DNA of 64,000 bases from Natrinema versiforme (GCF_005576615.1 NZ_CP040330.1:1240001-1304000); one strand, 5' to 3'. Counted from the stretch's first letter, positions 42,674-50,815 are shown. Notes: a model not told the origin generated them from the sequence alone. Translations and numbers: made by a program.

Positions 42674-42990
42674 TTCGTAACTCGAATCGAACTCTCTCCG
42701 CTTCTTTGGGTGAGCACCATTGCTGGTCGCGGCTCGTAAGTTCGTCTTACTGTTGCGTTCGGATTTTTCTCTCGTGATCGGTGGGCATACTCACTCGAGG
42801 ATACCAGACTGAGGTCGGCCAGGGGAGCCTCAAACCACGTAATAATATTTTATAACGACTGTCGTTGTGCCGTACTATTTAGGGCCTGTTTCGGCGGTAT
42901 ACCGTCTCACTCGAGCGGTTAAGAGACTTTTACCGATCAACGACAGAGATCTATGCTTCCAGAAAGCTTATTACTAAATCCTTAATACCA
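42674..42990 (+). promoter_or_regulatory. Upstream promoter region of the S-layer gene
   Basis: This region has no gene. Several TATA-like boxes point rightward: ATATTTTATAAC (about 42844-42855), GACTTTTACC (about 42926-42935) and CTTATTACTAAATCC (about 42967-42981). A small palindrome ACGAC-t-GTCGT (42855-42865) follows the first box, and a perfect 10-base palindrome CGGTATACCG is at 42895-42904. S-layer genes of haloarchaea are known to use more than one promoter, and the pattern fits that. Confidence 0.5.
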
Positions 42991-43110
42991 ATGAAACACC
43001 CCTACCCGGTGCGAGTCCCCCAAGCCGGGATCGATGCGGTATCGGCGATGACTCGCACTCCAGGTGAATCGCTCGATAACCAACCGAAACACAACCATAA
43101 CACAACATAA
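42991..43110 (+). CDS. Possible 39-residue leader ORF of the S-layer gene
   Basis: An ATG at 42991 opens a frame (MKHPYPVRVPQAGIDAVSAM and onward) that ends in TAA at 43108-43110, directly touching the S-layer ATG at 43111. The exact abutment allows reinitiation by the same ribosome. The first half contains the arm of a 9-bp stem. There is no proof of translation; the sequence may simply be the long structured leader. Confidence 0.35.
   Translation: MKHPYPVRVPQAGIDAVSAMTRTPGESLDNQPKHNHNTT
43009..43058 (+). promoter_or_regulatory. Stem-loop in the S-layer mRNA leader
   Basis: GTGCGAGTC (43009-43017) pairs perfectly with GACTCGCAC (43050-43058), enclosing 32 bases which can form a smaller CGAT/ATCG stem. 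It lies 52 bases before the S-layer start codon and inside the probable mRNA leader, so it may affect stability or translation of this very abundant message. Confidence 0.55.
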
Positions 43111-45738
43111 ATGACAGACGACGCAACCTATCGCGAAAAGGGACGTGCAGTAGTCCTGGCCGCGCTTATGGTTCTTTCCGTTGTCGCCATGTCCGCAGCG
43201 TTTGTGGGCGGGGCGGCAGCATCGAATGTGGACGATGATAGTGACGTTAATCAACTTGACAAACCGTTTACTCACGACAACCGATATTACGAAGGGCAGA
43301 TCGGTGTAATTGTCGTGGGTGATGACGGTGATGACTTTAGCACTGGTCTTGACGCCACTAACACTGTCGACCTAGTGAATAACGACACGGACAACATCGC
43401 ACAAGAACTCGAAGTCTACGCCGCAGGTGACGTTGACAGCGAGTTCGATGATGTCGGTGACGTTACTGCTTTCAATGGTATCGACAGTGACGATTATGTC
43501 GTCGTGACTGACACTGAAGGCCTCGAAACGAACGAATACTACCTCGATTACGAGTTTACCGAGGACACTGGGAGTATCCACGGTGGCACTCTCAGCGGTG
43601 ACGAGATCCGATTCGACATCGCAGTGCAGGATCTCAGCACCTCGTTCGACGATGACTCGGTAGCAAACACCGAGGGTACGAACGCAGAGACCGAACTCGA
43701 GATCGACTCGAAGATCCGCGCAGACTTCACCGCGAACGTCAGCGCTGACGGTCTCGATGCTGAAGAACTCTGGTCGATCTTCGGTGACGACGGTGCGGCC
43801 ACTACCGACGACGATCTCAGTACCTACGGCTCCGACTCGAACGTCAACTACGTTGACACCGAGGAGGACGTGATCGTTCTCGATGCTCGTGGTGACTTCA
43901 CCGCGAACTTCTCGGAGATCGACGCCGGTGACTACCAGTTCGATGTCGAAGCCAGCGACACCAGCGCTTCCGACAACGCAACGATCACCGTCACCGACGA
44001 CGACACTGACCGCTCGTTCACCGAAGGTACCTTCGTTGAAGAGCGAGGCAGTCTCGCGAACATCACCATCGATATGGACAACACCGACGAGGCAGCACTC
44101 CAGATCGGTGAATACGATGATGTTGCATACGAAGCTGGCCTGATCATCGACGCGTCGGACTACGACGGTGACGAGGTCACTGTCCAAGTCAACACGCACA
44201 AGGCCGGTAACGGTACCACCTTCAGCGATGAAGATGAATACTACACCGCACCTGGCAACGATGATGTCGATGTCAACCTTCAGTACATCAACGTCAGCGA
44301 GAACACGGTCTACAGTGGCGACTTCAGTGCTGACGCACTCAACAAGCCGCTCGCAACTGGAGACTACGAACTCATCATCGGTGACTCGTGGAACACCACC
44401 AACTCGGCCGTTCCCGAAGTCGTCAACAGTCAGGACTCCGCATACCTGACGCTCGAGGACCGCCAGCCAGCCGGCGACATCGCCACGCACACGGCGCCCG
44501 CCGACGCTAGCATGGACGACCTCGAGGACTACGAAGACGCAACCGTCACTGAGACGGAACTGTTCGCCGAGGACGACCACATGCTGGTCACCCTCGATGA
44601 CTTCGGTGCAACCGGCTTCCTTGACTCGGTTGACTCCTCGAACGTCAGCAGCGACTTCGCTGACGCGAACATGACCCTCGAGATCGAAGAGGCAGACCCG
44701 CGCGCCAACCAGGATGCGCAGGTCTGGAACTCCAGCCCGACGACTGGCGACAACAACCTCACGATGGAATTCGTCAACGCGGGCGACTACGAGGGCGATC
44801 AGCTGATCCTCCTCGTCACCGCCGCTGACGGCGACTTCAACTACGACAGCAAGGACTACGACGTCTCCTTCCAGATCACTGAGGACAACGTCTACGTCGA
44901 AGACGAAGACGCCGAAACTAACCACGAAACCACGTTCACCCTCGAGGAACGCGACCTTGAGTGGGACGACAGCGCTGCAGAAGTCAACGCAGTCAACAAC
45001 GCAACCGCACAGGGCTCGACCAACCTCGCGCCCGGTACGGAAATCAGTACGCGTGCAGCGGCCTCGGGTACGTTCGTCGAAAATGACGATCCCGCTGTCG
45101 AACTCGTCGACGGCGAGCGGACCTTCGAGTCCACCTTCAACTTCGGTGACTACGACGCTGGCACCGAGTTCACCCTCGAAGCCAACAACAACGACGGCAG
45201 CAAGGTCTCTGACGAGATCGACTCCGTCCTCATCGAGGGGACTGAAGCTCAGCCGTTCAACTACGACGTCACGTTCGACCCCGCCGAGCCCGCAGTCGGC
45301 GACAACGTCTCCGTGACGATCGACGTCGAAAACTCCAACGACCGCACGGCCTCCGAGAACGTCCACTTCGACTTTGACGGCGAGACCGTCATCGACGAAG
45401 AGGTCGAACTCGAAGCTGGCGGCTCCACCACGCTCGAAGCGACCCTCCTCGAGAACGCTGAGAAGGGCGACTACGACTACGAGCTCATCACGGACGATGA
45501 GTCGAACGACTCTGGCACGCTGACTGTCGGTGACGAAGGCGACGGTTCCGACGGCTCCGACGGCTCCGACGGCTCCGACGGATCTGACGGCTCCGACGGT
45601 TCCGACGGCTCCGACGGATCTGACGGCTCCGACGGCTCCGATGACGGCGACGACGACGGTACGCCCGGCTTCGGTGTCGGCGTCGCCCTCGTCGCGCTGC
45701 TCGGCGCTGCCATGCTGGCACTCCGCCGCCAGAACTAA
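43111..45738 (+). CDS. S-layer glycoprotein with PGF-CTERM anchor
   Basis: The product is 875 residues. The Sec signal peptide (AVVLAALMVLSVVAMSAAFV) is cleaved near residue 34. The mature protein is very acidic with long beta domains and at least a dozen N-x-S/T sequons (NVS, NFS, NAT, NIT, NGT, NTT, NMT, NLT, NDS), targets of AglB. Near the C-terminus is a stretch of repeated Gly-Ser-Asp, then GTPGFGVGVALVALLGAAM and LALRRQN, a PGF-CTERM signal cut by archaeosortase A and replaced by lipid. This is the main cell-envelope protein. In other haloarchaea a Thr-rich O-glycosylated stretch takes the place of the Gly-Ser-Asp repeats. Confidence 0.96.
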   Translation: MTDDATYREKGRAVVLAALMVLSVVAMSAAFVGGAAASNVDDDSDVNQLDKPFTHDNRYYEGQIGVIVVGDDGDDFSTGLDATNTVDLVNNDTDNIAQELEVYAAGDVDSEFDDVGDVTAFNGIDSDDYVVVTDTEGLETNEYYLDYEFTEDTGSIHGGTLSGDEIRFDIAVQDLSTSFDDDSVANTEGTNAETELEIDSKIRADFTANVSADGLDAEELWSIFGDDGAATTDDDLSTYGSDSNVNYVDTEEDVIVLDARGDFTANFSEIDAGDYQFDVEASDTSASDNATITVTDDDTDRSFTEGTFVEERGSLANITIDMDNTDEAALQIGEYDDVAYEAGLIIDASDYDGDEVTVQVNTHKAGNGTTFSDEDEYYTAPGNDDVDVNLQYINVSENTVYSGDFSADALNKPLATGDYELIIGDSWNTTNSAVPEVVNSQDSAYLTLEDRQPAGDIATHTAPADASMDDLEDYEDATVTETELFAEDDHMLVTLDDFGATGFLDSVDSSNVSSDFADANMTLEIEEADPRANQDAQVWNSSPTTGDNNLTMEFVNAGDYEGDQLILLVTAADGDFNYDSKDYDVSFQITEDNVYVEDEDAETNHETTFTLEERDLEWDDSAAEVNAVNNATAQGSTNLAPGTEISTRAAASGTFVENDDPAVELVDGERTFESTFNFGDYDAGTEFTLEANNNDGSKVSDEIDSVLIEGTEAQPFNYDVTFDPAEPAVGDNVSVTIDVENSNDRTASENVHFDFDGETVIDEEVELEAGGSTTLEATLLENAEKGDYDYELITDDESNDSGTLTVGDEGDGSDGSDGSDGSDGSDGSDGSDGSDGSDGSDGSDDGDDDGTPGFGVGVALVALLGAAMLALRRQN
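45541..45639 (+). repeat. Eleven 9-base repeats coding Asp-Gly-Ser in the S-layer gene
   Basis: Eleven copies of the 9-mer GACGGCTCC (with GACGGTTCC and GACGGATCT variants) run without gaps and encode (DGS)n just before the C-terminal anchor. Copy number of such repeats can change by slippage, which would change the length of the wall-spanning stalk. Confidence 0.95.
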
Positions 45739-45751
45739 GCTGTAACAACTA

Positions 45752-45790
45752 CCGGCTCACGCCGGCCCTAACTTCCGCGGCTTTCTTTTA
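45752..45790 (+). terminator. Terminator after the S-layer gene
   Basis: CCGGC-tcac-GCCGG (45752-45765) forms a 5-bp stem 14 bases after the stop, and CTTTCTTTTA (45781-45790) is the T-rich stretch expected for archaeal termination. Confidence 0.5.
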
Positions 45791-45818
45791 TCGCACACTA
45801 CACCCACCAGCGACGGGT

Positions 45819-46084
45819 ATGGATCGTCTCGAGTCGATACAACGACACAGGGATAGCTGCGACTGTCTCCGCTCGGCTGCGAGAACCGACGGAGTCGTCG
45901 GGGACACCTGCGTTGCACTCGAGACACTGAAGCCACCGGCTCGTTTGAAGAGGCGTGTGGCTACCTATTGTCGACCGATACAAGTCCGAAACGACACTGG
46001 TCGCTCACAGACCAGTTGCTCGAACACGCTCGAGCGATTGCCCAACTGATCGCGTTCGAACTGTCTCGCGGAGATCAAGACTAG
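45819..46084 (+). pseudogene. Frameshifted small helical protein gene
   Basis: The frame from ATG 45819 reads MDRLESIQRHRDSCDCLRSA and then GDTCVALETL. At about 45927-45932 the coding pattern moves to another frame, giving EATGSFEEACGYLLSTD, SPKRHWSLTDQLLEHARAIA and QLIAFELSRGDQD to a TAG at 46082-46084. One missing base (CTGGAAGCC becoming CTGAAGCC) would restore a continuous acidic helical protein of about 88 residues. It may be a real pseudogene or an error in the sequence. I do not recognise the family. Confidence 0.5.
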
Positions 46085-46313
46085 GCCAACGCCGCCGACG
46101 AGACAGTACGTTCCGATGCGCTCGAGACCGACGCCGTCCGTACGATTTCACGCTCGCCTCGAGTCTGCGAGTTGATTACAGGTCCGACATCACTGTGCCA
46201 GACTATGCAATTCTGCCAGTGTAACTCGAGAAGACAAAACGATGCGTCGCAACAAAGACCGAGACAGTCGGTTCAGTCAGAGAGACAACGCGCTGTGCAG
46301 CCGCTGAAACCGA
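46085..46313. other. Intergenic region without recognised feature
   Basis: Between the frameshifted gene and the convergent grx-trxR gene. No gene, RNA or repeat was seen. Confidence 0.4.
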
Positions 46314-47690
46314 TCAGTCGTCCGCCGCGGCCGGTTCGACCTCTTCGATGCTCGAGTCGGCTCGCTCGAGGTCCTCGAGGTACTCGTCCGCATCCAGTGC
46401 GGCCTTCGAGCCCATGCCGGCGGCGGTGACGGCCTGCTGGTAGTGGTAGTCGACGACGTCGCCGGCACCGAAGATGCCGGGGACGTGGGTTTCGGTCTGG
46501 CCGCCGCCCTCGCCGCCTTTGGTCTTCAGGTAGCCATCGGCGTCCATCTTCACGTCGGTGCCCTCGAGGTAGTCGGTGTTGGGCGTGTGGCCGATGGCGA
46601 AGAAGACGGCTCCCACGTCGAAGTCGAACTCCTCGGTTTCGGGGTCCTCGAGGCGGTCGGTGGGGTGGCCCTTGTCGTTTTCAACGAGGGTGACGTGGTC
46701 GACGCCCTCCTCTTGGGAGCCGTGGATCTCGATCAGTTCGGTGTTTTTCATGATCTCGATGTCGCCGTCTTCGACCTTCTCCTCGACGCGGTCGACCCAG
46801 TAGTCCTCCGCGCGGAACTCCTCGCGGCGGTGGGCGATGTAGACGGTGTCGGCGAACTTCGTGAGGAAGGTGGCCTCCTCCATGGCGGCGTCGCCGCCGC
46901 CGACGACGAGCATGTCCTCGCCGCGGAAGAACGCGCCGTCACAGGTCGCACACGTCGAGAGGCCGTAGCCCATGAGTTCGTCCTCGCCGGGAATCTCGAG
47001 CGTGCGGGCGCTGGCACCCGAGGCGGCGATGACGGCGTCGGCGGTGTAGACGTCGCCGTCTTTCATCTCGACGCGGAAGGGACGGCTCGAGTCGTCACCA
47101 GAACGCGACGCGTTCTGGTTTGCAGTCGAGCTTTGCTCGACGCGCTCGACGGACTCGATGATGCCGTTTTTCAGGTCGGCGCCGAACTGTTTGGCCTGCT
47201 CTTTCATGTTGTTGACCAGTTCCGGGCCGCCGATACCCTCGGGGAAGCCGGGGTAGTTGGCGACGTCGGTGGTCAGGGTGAGCTGGCCGCCGGGTTCGTC
47301 GCCCTCGATGACCAGTGGCTCGTTGTTCGAGCGGCCGGCGTAGATCGCGGCGGTTAGCCCGCCGATGCCGGTGCCGGCGATGATGAGTTTGCGGTGTTCG
47401 ACGACCTCGTCATCGTCGTCGGTCGCGATGCCGAGTTTCTCGTCGAGTTCGCCGGTCTCGTTGAGCGCGCTGGTGTCGTCCCAGCCGCCGATCAGTTCGT
47501 CGTCGATGAATACTTCGGGGGCGGTCTTTCGGCCGTCCGCACGCTCGACCATCTCCTCGAAGAGATCGTCGTCGTCGGTGACGTTGTACGTCTCGTACTC
47601 GATTCCCTTGCTGTCGAAGAGGTCCTTGGCCTTCTCGCAATACGGGCAGTCAGTCTTCGTATAAATCTCGACGCGTGGCTGGTCGCTCAT
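46314..47690 (-). CDS. Glutaredoxin-thioredoxin reductase fusion protein
   Basis: The product is 458 residues from ATG 47690 (MSDQPRVEIYTKTD). Residues 1-85 are a glutaredoxin domain with CPYC at 15-18 and the cis-Pro region TAPEVFIDDELIGG. The rest is a thioredoxin-reductase-like flavoprotein: IIAGTGIGGLTAAIYAG for FAD, STCATCDGAFF with the redox Cys pair, VVGGGDAAMEEATFL for NADPH and VPGIFGAGDVVDYHYQQAV. The fusion should pass electrons from NADPH to the attached glutaredoxin. A peptide (EQSSTANQNASRSGDDSSRP, about residues 187-206) is an insertion coded by a palindromic DNA element. GGTTTAGG about 24 bases upstream of the ATG may be its own promoter. Confidence 0.93.
   Translation of the reverse strand: MSDQPRVEIYTKTDCPYCEKAKDLFDSKGIEYETYNVTDDDDLFEEMVERADGRKTAPEVFIDDELIGGWDDTSALNETGELDEKLGIATDDDDEVVEHRKLIIAGTGIGGLTAAIYAGRSNNEPLVIEGDEPGGQLTLTTDVANYPGFPEGIGGPELVNNMKEQAKQFGADLKNGIIESVERVEQSSTANQNASRSGDDSSRPFRVEMKDGDVYTADAVIAASGASARTLEIPGEDELMGYGLSTCATCDGAFFRGEDMLVVGGGDAAMEEATFLTKFADTVYIAHRREEFRAEDYWVDRVEEKVEDGDIEIMKNTELIEIHGSQEEGVDHVTLVENDKGHPTDRLEDPETEEFDFDVGAVFFAIGHTPNTDYLEGTDVKMDADGYLKTKGGEGGGQTETHVPGIFGAGDVVDYHYQQAVTAAGMGSKAALDADEYLEDLERADSSIEEVEPAAADD
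47098..47141 (-). repeat. In-frame palindromic insertion in grx-trxR
   Basis: 47098-47118 is a perfect odd palindrome with 10-base arms CCAGAACGCG and CGCGTTCTGG around a single A. 47125-47141 is a second hairpin, GTCGAGC-ttt-GCTCGAC. In coding direction the small hairpin comes first, then 6 bases, then the long palindrome. The same arrangement and a shared core occur in the nnr gene at 56098-56140. The insert keeps the reading frame. Confidence 0.75.
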
Positions 47691-48464
47691 GTAACAAGGT
47701 ATGGATAGAGCGCCTAAACCCCTTGCGCTCTCAGCAATCGCCCCCTCTTGTGACGACGGCTGTGGGTCCTCGTCCGCCGATGTCGCACCGTCGACGAACT
47801 CGATGGAGACCGTCATCTCTCGATCGGTTCGCGCCTCGAGGGCCGTCTCGAGTCGGTCGACGAGGCTGGGATAGGGGTGGTCGGCGGGCCGCTGGACGAC
47901 GACTGTCACGCTCGTCTCGTCGCTGACGACGCCCCCGTCGTTGAACTCGGTTCGGACTTCGACTAGCTCGAGGCGGGTATACTCGTCGTCGTCCAGGACG
48001 GTTCTGACCCGTCGTTGATCGTTCTCGAACGCGACGTGGTGGCCGAGGACGAGCACGACGGCGAGGGTTCCGATCCAGTCCCGAGAGACGTTTCCGCGGA
48101 GCGTCCCCATCGTCCAGCCCGCCGGCCGGTAGCCGAGGTACCAGAAGACGGCGAGTCCCGATAATAGGATCGACGCGGCGTTGACGGCGACTAGGACGAA
48201 GGTATCGATGGCGACGGTCGCGTGGCTCCACGCCAGCCCAATACCGACCGCGGCCGCGGCGGGGATCAGTGCAACGGCGATCATCACGCCCGCGAGCGAC
48301 ACGGGAATCGCCGTCGCGAGACCGAACGCGCCCGCGGCCCCGGCACAGACGCCGACGATGAGCGCGAGCAGTCCCGGCGAAATCCGATTCTGGACCTGCG
48401 AGATGGCAGTGATGTCGATCGCCGACGGAACGGCACCGCTGGACGGGTGAAACGTATGTGGTAG
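47691..48464 (-). pseudogene. 5'-truncated DUF389 membrane protein remnant
   Basis: The reverse strand encodes the C-terminal half of a DUF389 (TIGR00341) protein: ISPGLLALIVGVCAGAAGAF, LAGVMIAVALIPAAAAVGIG, VNAASILLSGLAVFWYLGYR and a C-terminal acidic domain. The N-terminal domain and first helices are missing; the frame begins at a stop codon at 48465-48467 with no good start. At the 3' end the frame has no stop of its own and runs in frame into the ATG of grx-trxR, while a TGA sits one frame away near 47731. It is likely a decaying gene. Transcripts from it could in principle read into grx-trxR. Confidence 0.7.
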
Positions 48465-48523
48465 TTACTCCGGCGGCCGACTACGGACGACGCACTTACG
48501 GGCCCGAGCGACGAGGAACGATC

Positions 48524-48811
48524 ATGGGCGCTGATCTCGAGGAGAAAACGAACCGGTACGGCGAGTTGCTCGCGGCGGCACTCGAGGAGGCGTCGATCGC
48601 GCCGCCCGAGGGGACCCCGATGGCCGAGGCGGCTGCCGACTGCTACGAGATGGCCGCGTCCTATCTCGAGGACGGCAATCACTTTCGAGAGCAGGATGAC
48701 CTCGTCAACGCGCTGGCATCGTTTTCGTACGGGCACGCGTGGCTCGACGCCGGTGCCCGCGTCGGATTGTTCGATGTCCCGACGGAGGGTCACCTCTTCA
48801 CCGTCGAGTAG
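48524..48811 (+). CDS. DUF357 family protein
   Basis: The product is 95 residues from ATG 48524 (MGADLEEKTNRYGELLAAAL). It is all-helical with the archaeal DUF357 pattern: AEAAADCYEMAASYLEDGNHF, then LVNALASFSYGHAWLDAGAR. The function is not known. An N-terminal extension of 22 residues in the same frame is Arg-rich and was rejected. Confidence 0.85.
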   Translation: MGADLEEKTNRYGELLAAALEEASIAPPEGTPMAEAAADCYEMAASYLEDGNHFREQDDLVNALASFSYGHAWLDAGARVGLFDVPTEGHLFTVE

Positions 48812-48870
48812 GTCCGGGTTCAGCGACGTGAATCTGGGCCTTGCCATCCCAAACGATTAATCACCATGTA

Positions 48871-48932
48871 ACCGGAACATATATACCAATTTTCGCGGTT
48901 AGTTTATAAAGTAGGCGGAACATTTATATGGA
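48871..48932 (+). promoter_or_regulatory. Tandem repeated promoters of tfb
   Basis: CGGAACATATATACC (48873-48887) and CGGAACATTTATATG (48916-48930) are near-identical BRE plus TATA units 43 bases apart. A third TATA-like GTTTATAAAG lies between them (48902-48911). The second unit is about 90 bases before the tfb start codon, so the message has a leader of about 60 bases. Confidence 0.65.
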
Positions 48933-49019
48933 TTACGGCCTTACTCTATGTTAGCTGAGGCGACCGGGTTTCTTCTGGTTACCCCACCCGGGAGCCCCGA
49001 GTAACCCACCCGATACACC

Positions 49020-50000
49020 ATGACAGACACCAGCATCCGAACCTATACGAACGAGCGAGAGACCGAGACGGAGGAGGAGACCACGGCGGTATCCGACGAG
49101 CAGGAACACTGTCCGGAGTGTGGCGGTCGGCTGGTCTCCGACGACGAGCACGCCGAGACCGTCTGTGCTGACTGCGGACTCGTCGTCGAGGAAGACGAGA
49201 TCGATCGCGGCCCCGAATGGCGAGCCTTCGACGCCGCCGAGAAAGACGAGAAGTCCCGCGTCGGTGCGCCCACGACGAACATGATGCACGACCAGGGCCT
49301 CTCGACGAACATCGGCTGGCAGGACAAGGACGCCTACGGCCGCTCGCTCTCGAGTCGCCAGCGCCAGAAGATGCAGCGTCTCCGCACGTGGAACGAGCGC
49401 TTCCGCACCCGCGACTCCAAGGAGCGCAACCTCAAGCAGGCGCTCGGCGAGATCGACCGAATGGCGAGCGCGCTCGGCCTTCCCGAGAACGTCCGCGAGA
49501 CCGCATCGGTCATCTACCGCCGCGCGCTCGAGGAGGACCTGCTGCCGGGCCGATCGATCGAAGGCGTCGCGACCGCGTCGCTGTACGCCGCCGCCCGTCA
49601 GGCCGGCACGCCGCGCAGCCTCGACGAGATCTCGGCGGTTTCCCGCGTCGAGAAGATGGAGCTGACCCGCACGTACCGCTACATCATTCGGGAACTCGGC
49701 CTCGAGGTCAAGCCGGCCGACCCCGAACACTACGTGCCGCGGTTCGTCAGCGACCTCGATCTCTCGGACGAGACCGAGCGCATGGCCCGCGAACTGCTCG
49801 AGTCGGCCCGCCAGGAGGGCGTCCACAGCGGCAAGTCGCCGGTCGGCCTCGCGGCCGCCGCGGTCTACGCCGCCGCGCTCCTGACCAACGAGAAGGTCAC
49901 CCAAAACGAGGTCAGCGAAGTCGCGAGCATCTCCGAAGTAACCATCCGCAACCGGTACAAGGAACTGCTCGAGGCCTCGGACACTGCCGCGCCCGCCTAA
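49020..50000 (+). CDS. tfb: Transcription initiation factor TFB
   Basis: The product is 326 residues, the normal TFB length. A zinc ribbon with Cys31, Cys34, Cys49 and Cys52 (HCPECGG and CADCGLV) is followed by the B-finger (DRGPEWRAFD) and linker. Two cyclin-like repeats (about 125-210 and 220-310) have LPENVRETASVIYRRALEE and SVIYRR-like counterparts, plus SPVGLAAAAVYAAALL; the end includes TIRNRYKELLE, which reads the BRE. TFB recruits RNA polymerase to TBP-bound promoters. Haloarchaea have several TFBs, and which one this is cannot be told here. Tandem promoters upstream suggest regulated supply. Confidence 0.97.
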   Translation: MTDTSIRTYTNERETETEEETTAVSDEQEHCPECGGRLVSDDEHAETVCADCGLVVEEDEIDRGPEWRAFDAAEKDEKSRVGAPTTNMMHDQGLSTNIGWQDKDAYGRSLSSRQRQKMQRLRTWNERFRTRDSKERNLKQALGEIDRMASALGLPENVRETASVIYRRALEEDLLPGRSIEGVATASLYAAARQAGTPRSLDEISAVSRVEKMELTRTYRYIIRELGLEVKPADPEHYVPRFVSDLDLSDETERMARELLESARQEGVHSGKSPVGLAAAAVYAAALLTNEKVTQNEVSEVASISEVTIRNRYKELLEASDTAAPA

Positions 50001-50109
50001 AGCGGTCGGCATCGGCGGCTGTCATCTGTCGTCCCGCTGACGCGGGTGGTCTTTTCGGTCGAGCGGAACTGCGGCAACGTTTTTCACCGCTCATGTGAAA
50101 GTGTGTGAC

Positions 50110-50289
50110 ATGGATAGAACGACCGTCCAACTGTTGTGTCCAGAATGTGCGAAAGACTGGCAGGTTTCTCCGGACGAATTACCCGCGCCCGCCGAGATGT
50201 TTCACTGTCCGAACTGTCACGCCTCTCATCGGACGGCCGAGTTCATGCGGACGGATCGCGATCTGCAGACCCTGAAACAGCTCGGGTAG
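50110..50289 (+). CDS. Small zinc-ribbon protein (DUF7836-like)
   Basis: The product is 59 residues from ATG 50110 (MDRTTVQLLCPECAKDW). Two Cys pairs, LCPEC and HCPNC, separated by about 24 residues form a zinc ribbon. The C-terminal part is helical and charged (TAEFMRTDRDLQTLKQLG). It lies just downstream of tfb on the same strand with its own short spacer. No function is known. Confidence 0.82.
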   Translation: MDRTTVQLLCPECAKDWQVSPDELPAPAEMFHCPNCHASHRTAEFMRTDRDLQTLKQLG

Positions 50290-50578
50290 CCAGCGGTTGG
50301 CGGCGATTTTCGTTTCGGCGAAACGCCAGGTGTCCGACCATCGTTCCAGCAGTAGCCACGTTTTAACTCTCCAGAATCTGCGTATCGGAAACTGGAACGA
50401 AAGAACTCATTACGCCGATAAATAAAATAGTAACTACGCGTCATCCCGCTGTTTTCCTCGCGTAGGGAGTGCATTCGAATCGTCCCGAGCAGTGACAGAC
50501 CAGCCAGTCAACACGGGTCTCGTGTTAACGCGACTCAAGATAATAATATAACCCTGCAGTGGGTAGGAGTGGATGGTT

Positions 50579-50815
50579 ATGAAGAAACAGGAGCTCATTC
50601 ACCTTCACGGCCTTCTGGCGGAGGTATCGAACCAGTGTGCAGAGTGGAACGACTGTCAGATCGACCTCGAGAAGTACGAGTCGAAGGGGATCCGGCCGAC
50701 ATCGATTCACAAGTCGAAGACTGATCACAAAGCCGCTGTTTTTGCGATCGCCGAGGGAATTACGACGAACATGCGGGAAGAGGAGCAGGAAGCAGTCGCC
50801 GCCACTGCGGACTGA
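50579..50815 (+). CDS. UPF0058 family protein
   Basis: The product is 78 residues from ATG 50579 (MKKQELIHLHGLLAEVSNQC); ATG 50573 would add two residues. It is a small helical protein with the family pattern KKQELIHLHGLLAEV, then HKSKTDHKAAVFAIAEGIT. A TAATATAACC element about 28 bases before the start indicates a leaderless or nearly leaderless message. The function is not established. Confidence 0.92.
   Translation: MKKQELIHLHGLLAEVSNQCAEWNDCQIDLEKYESKGIRPTSIHKSKTDHKAAVFAIAEGITTNMREEEQEAVAATAD

Noticed and set aside
43372-45366. Long reverse-strand frame of 664 codons across the S-layer gene
   Set aside because: It is an antisense shadow caused by codon bias; the sense strand has a signal peptide, sequons and a PGF-CTERM anchor.
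45541-45639. Regular repeats that could suggest a CRISPR array
   Set aside because: The 9-base units have no spacers and code for Asp-Gly-Ser within the S-layer gene.
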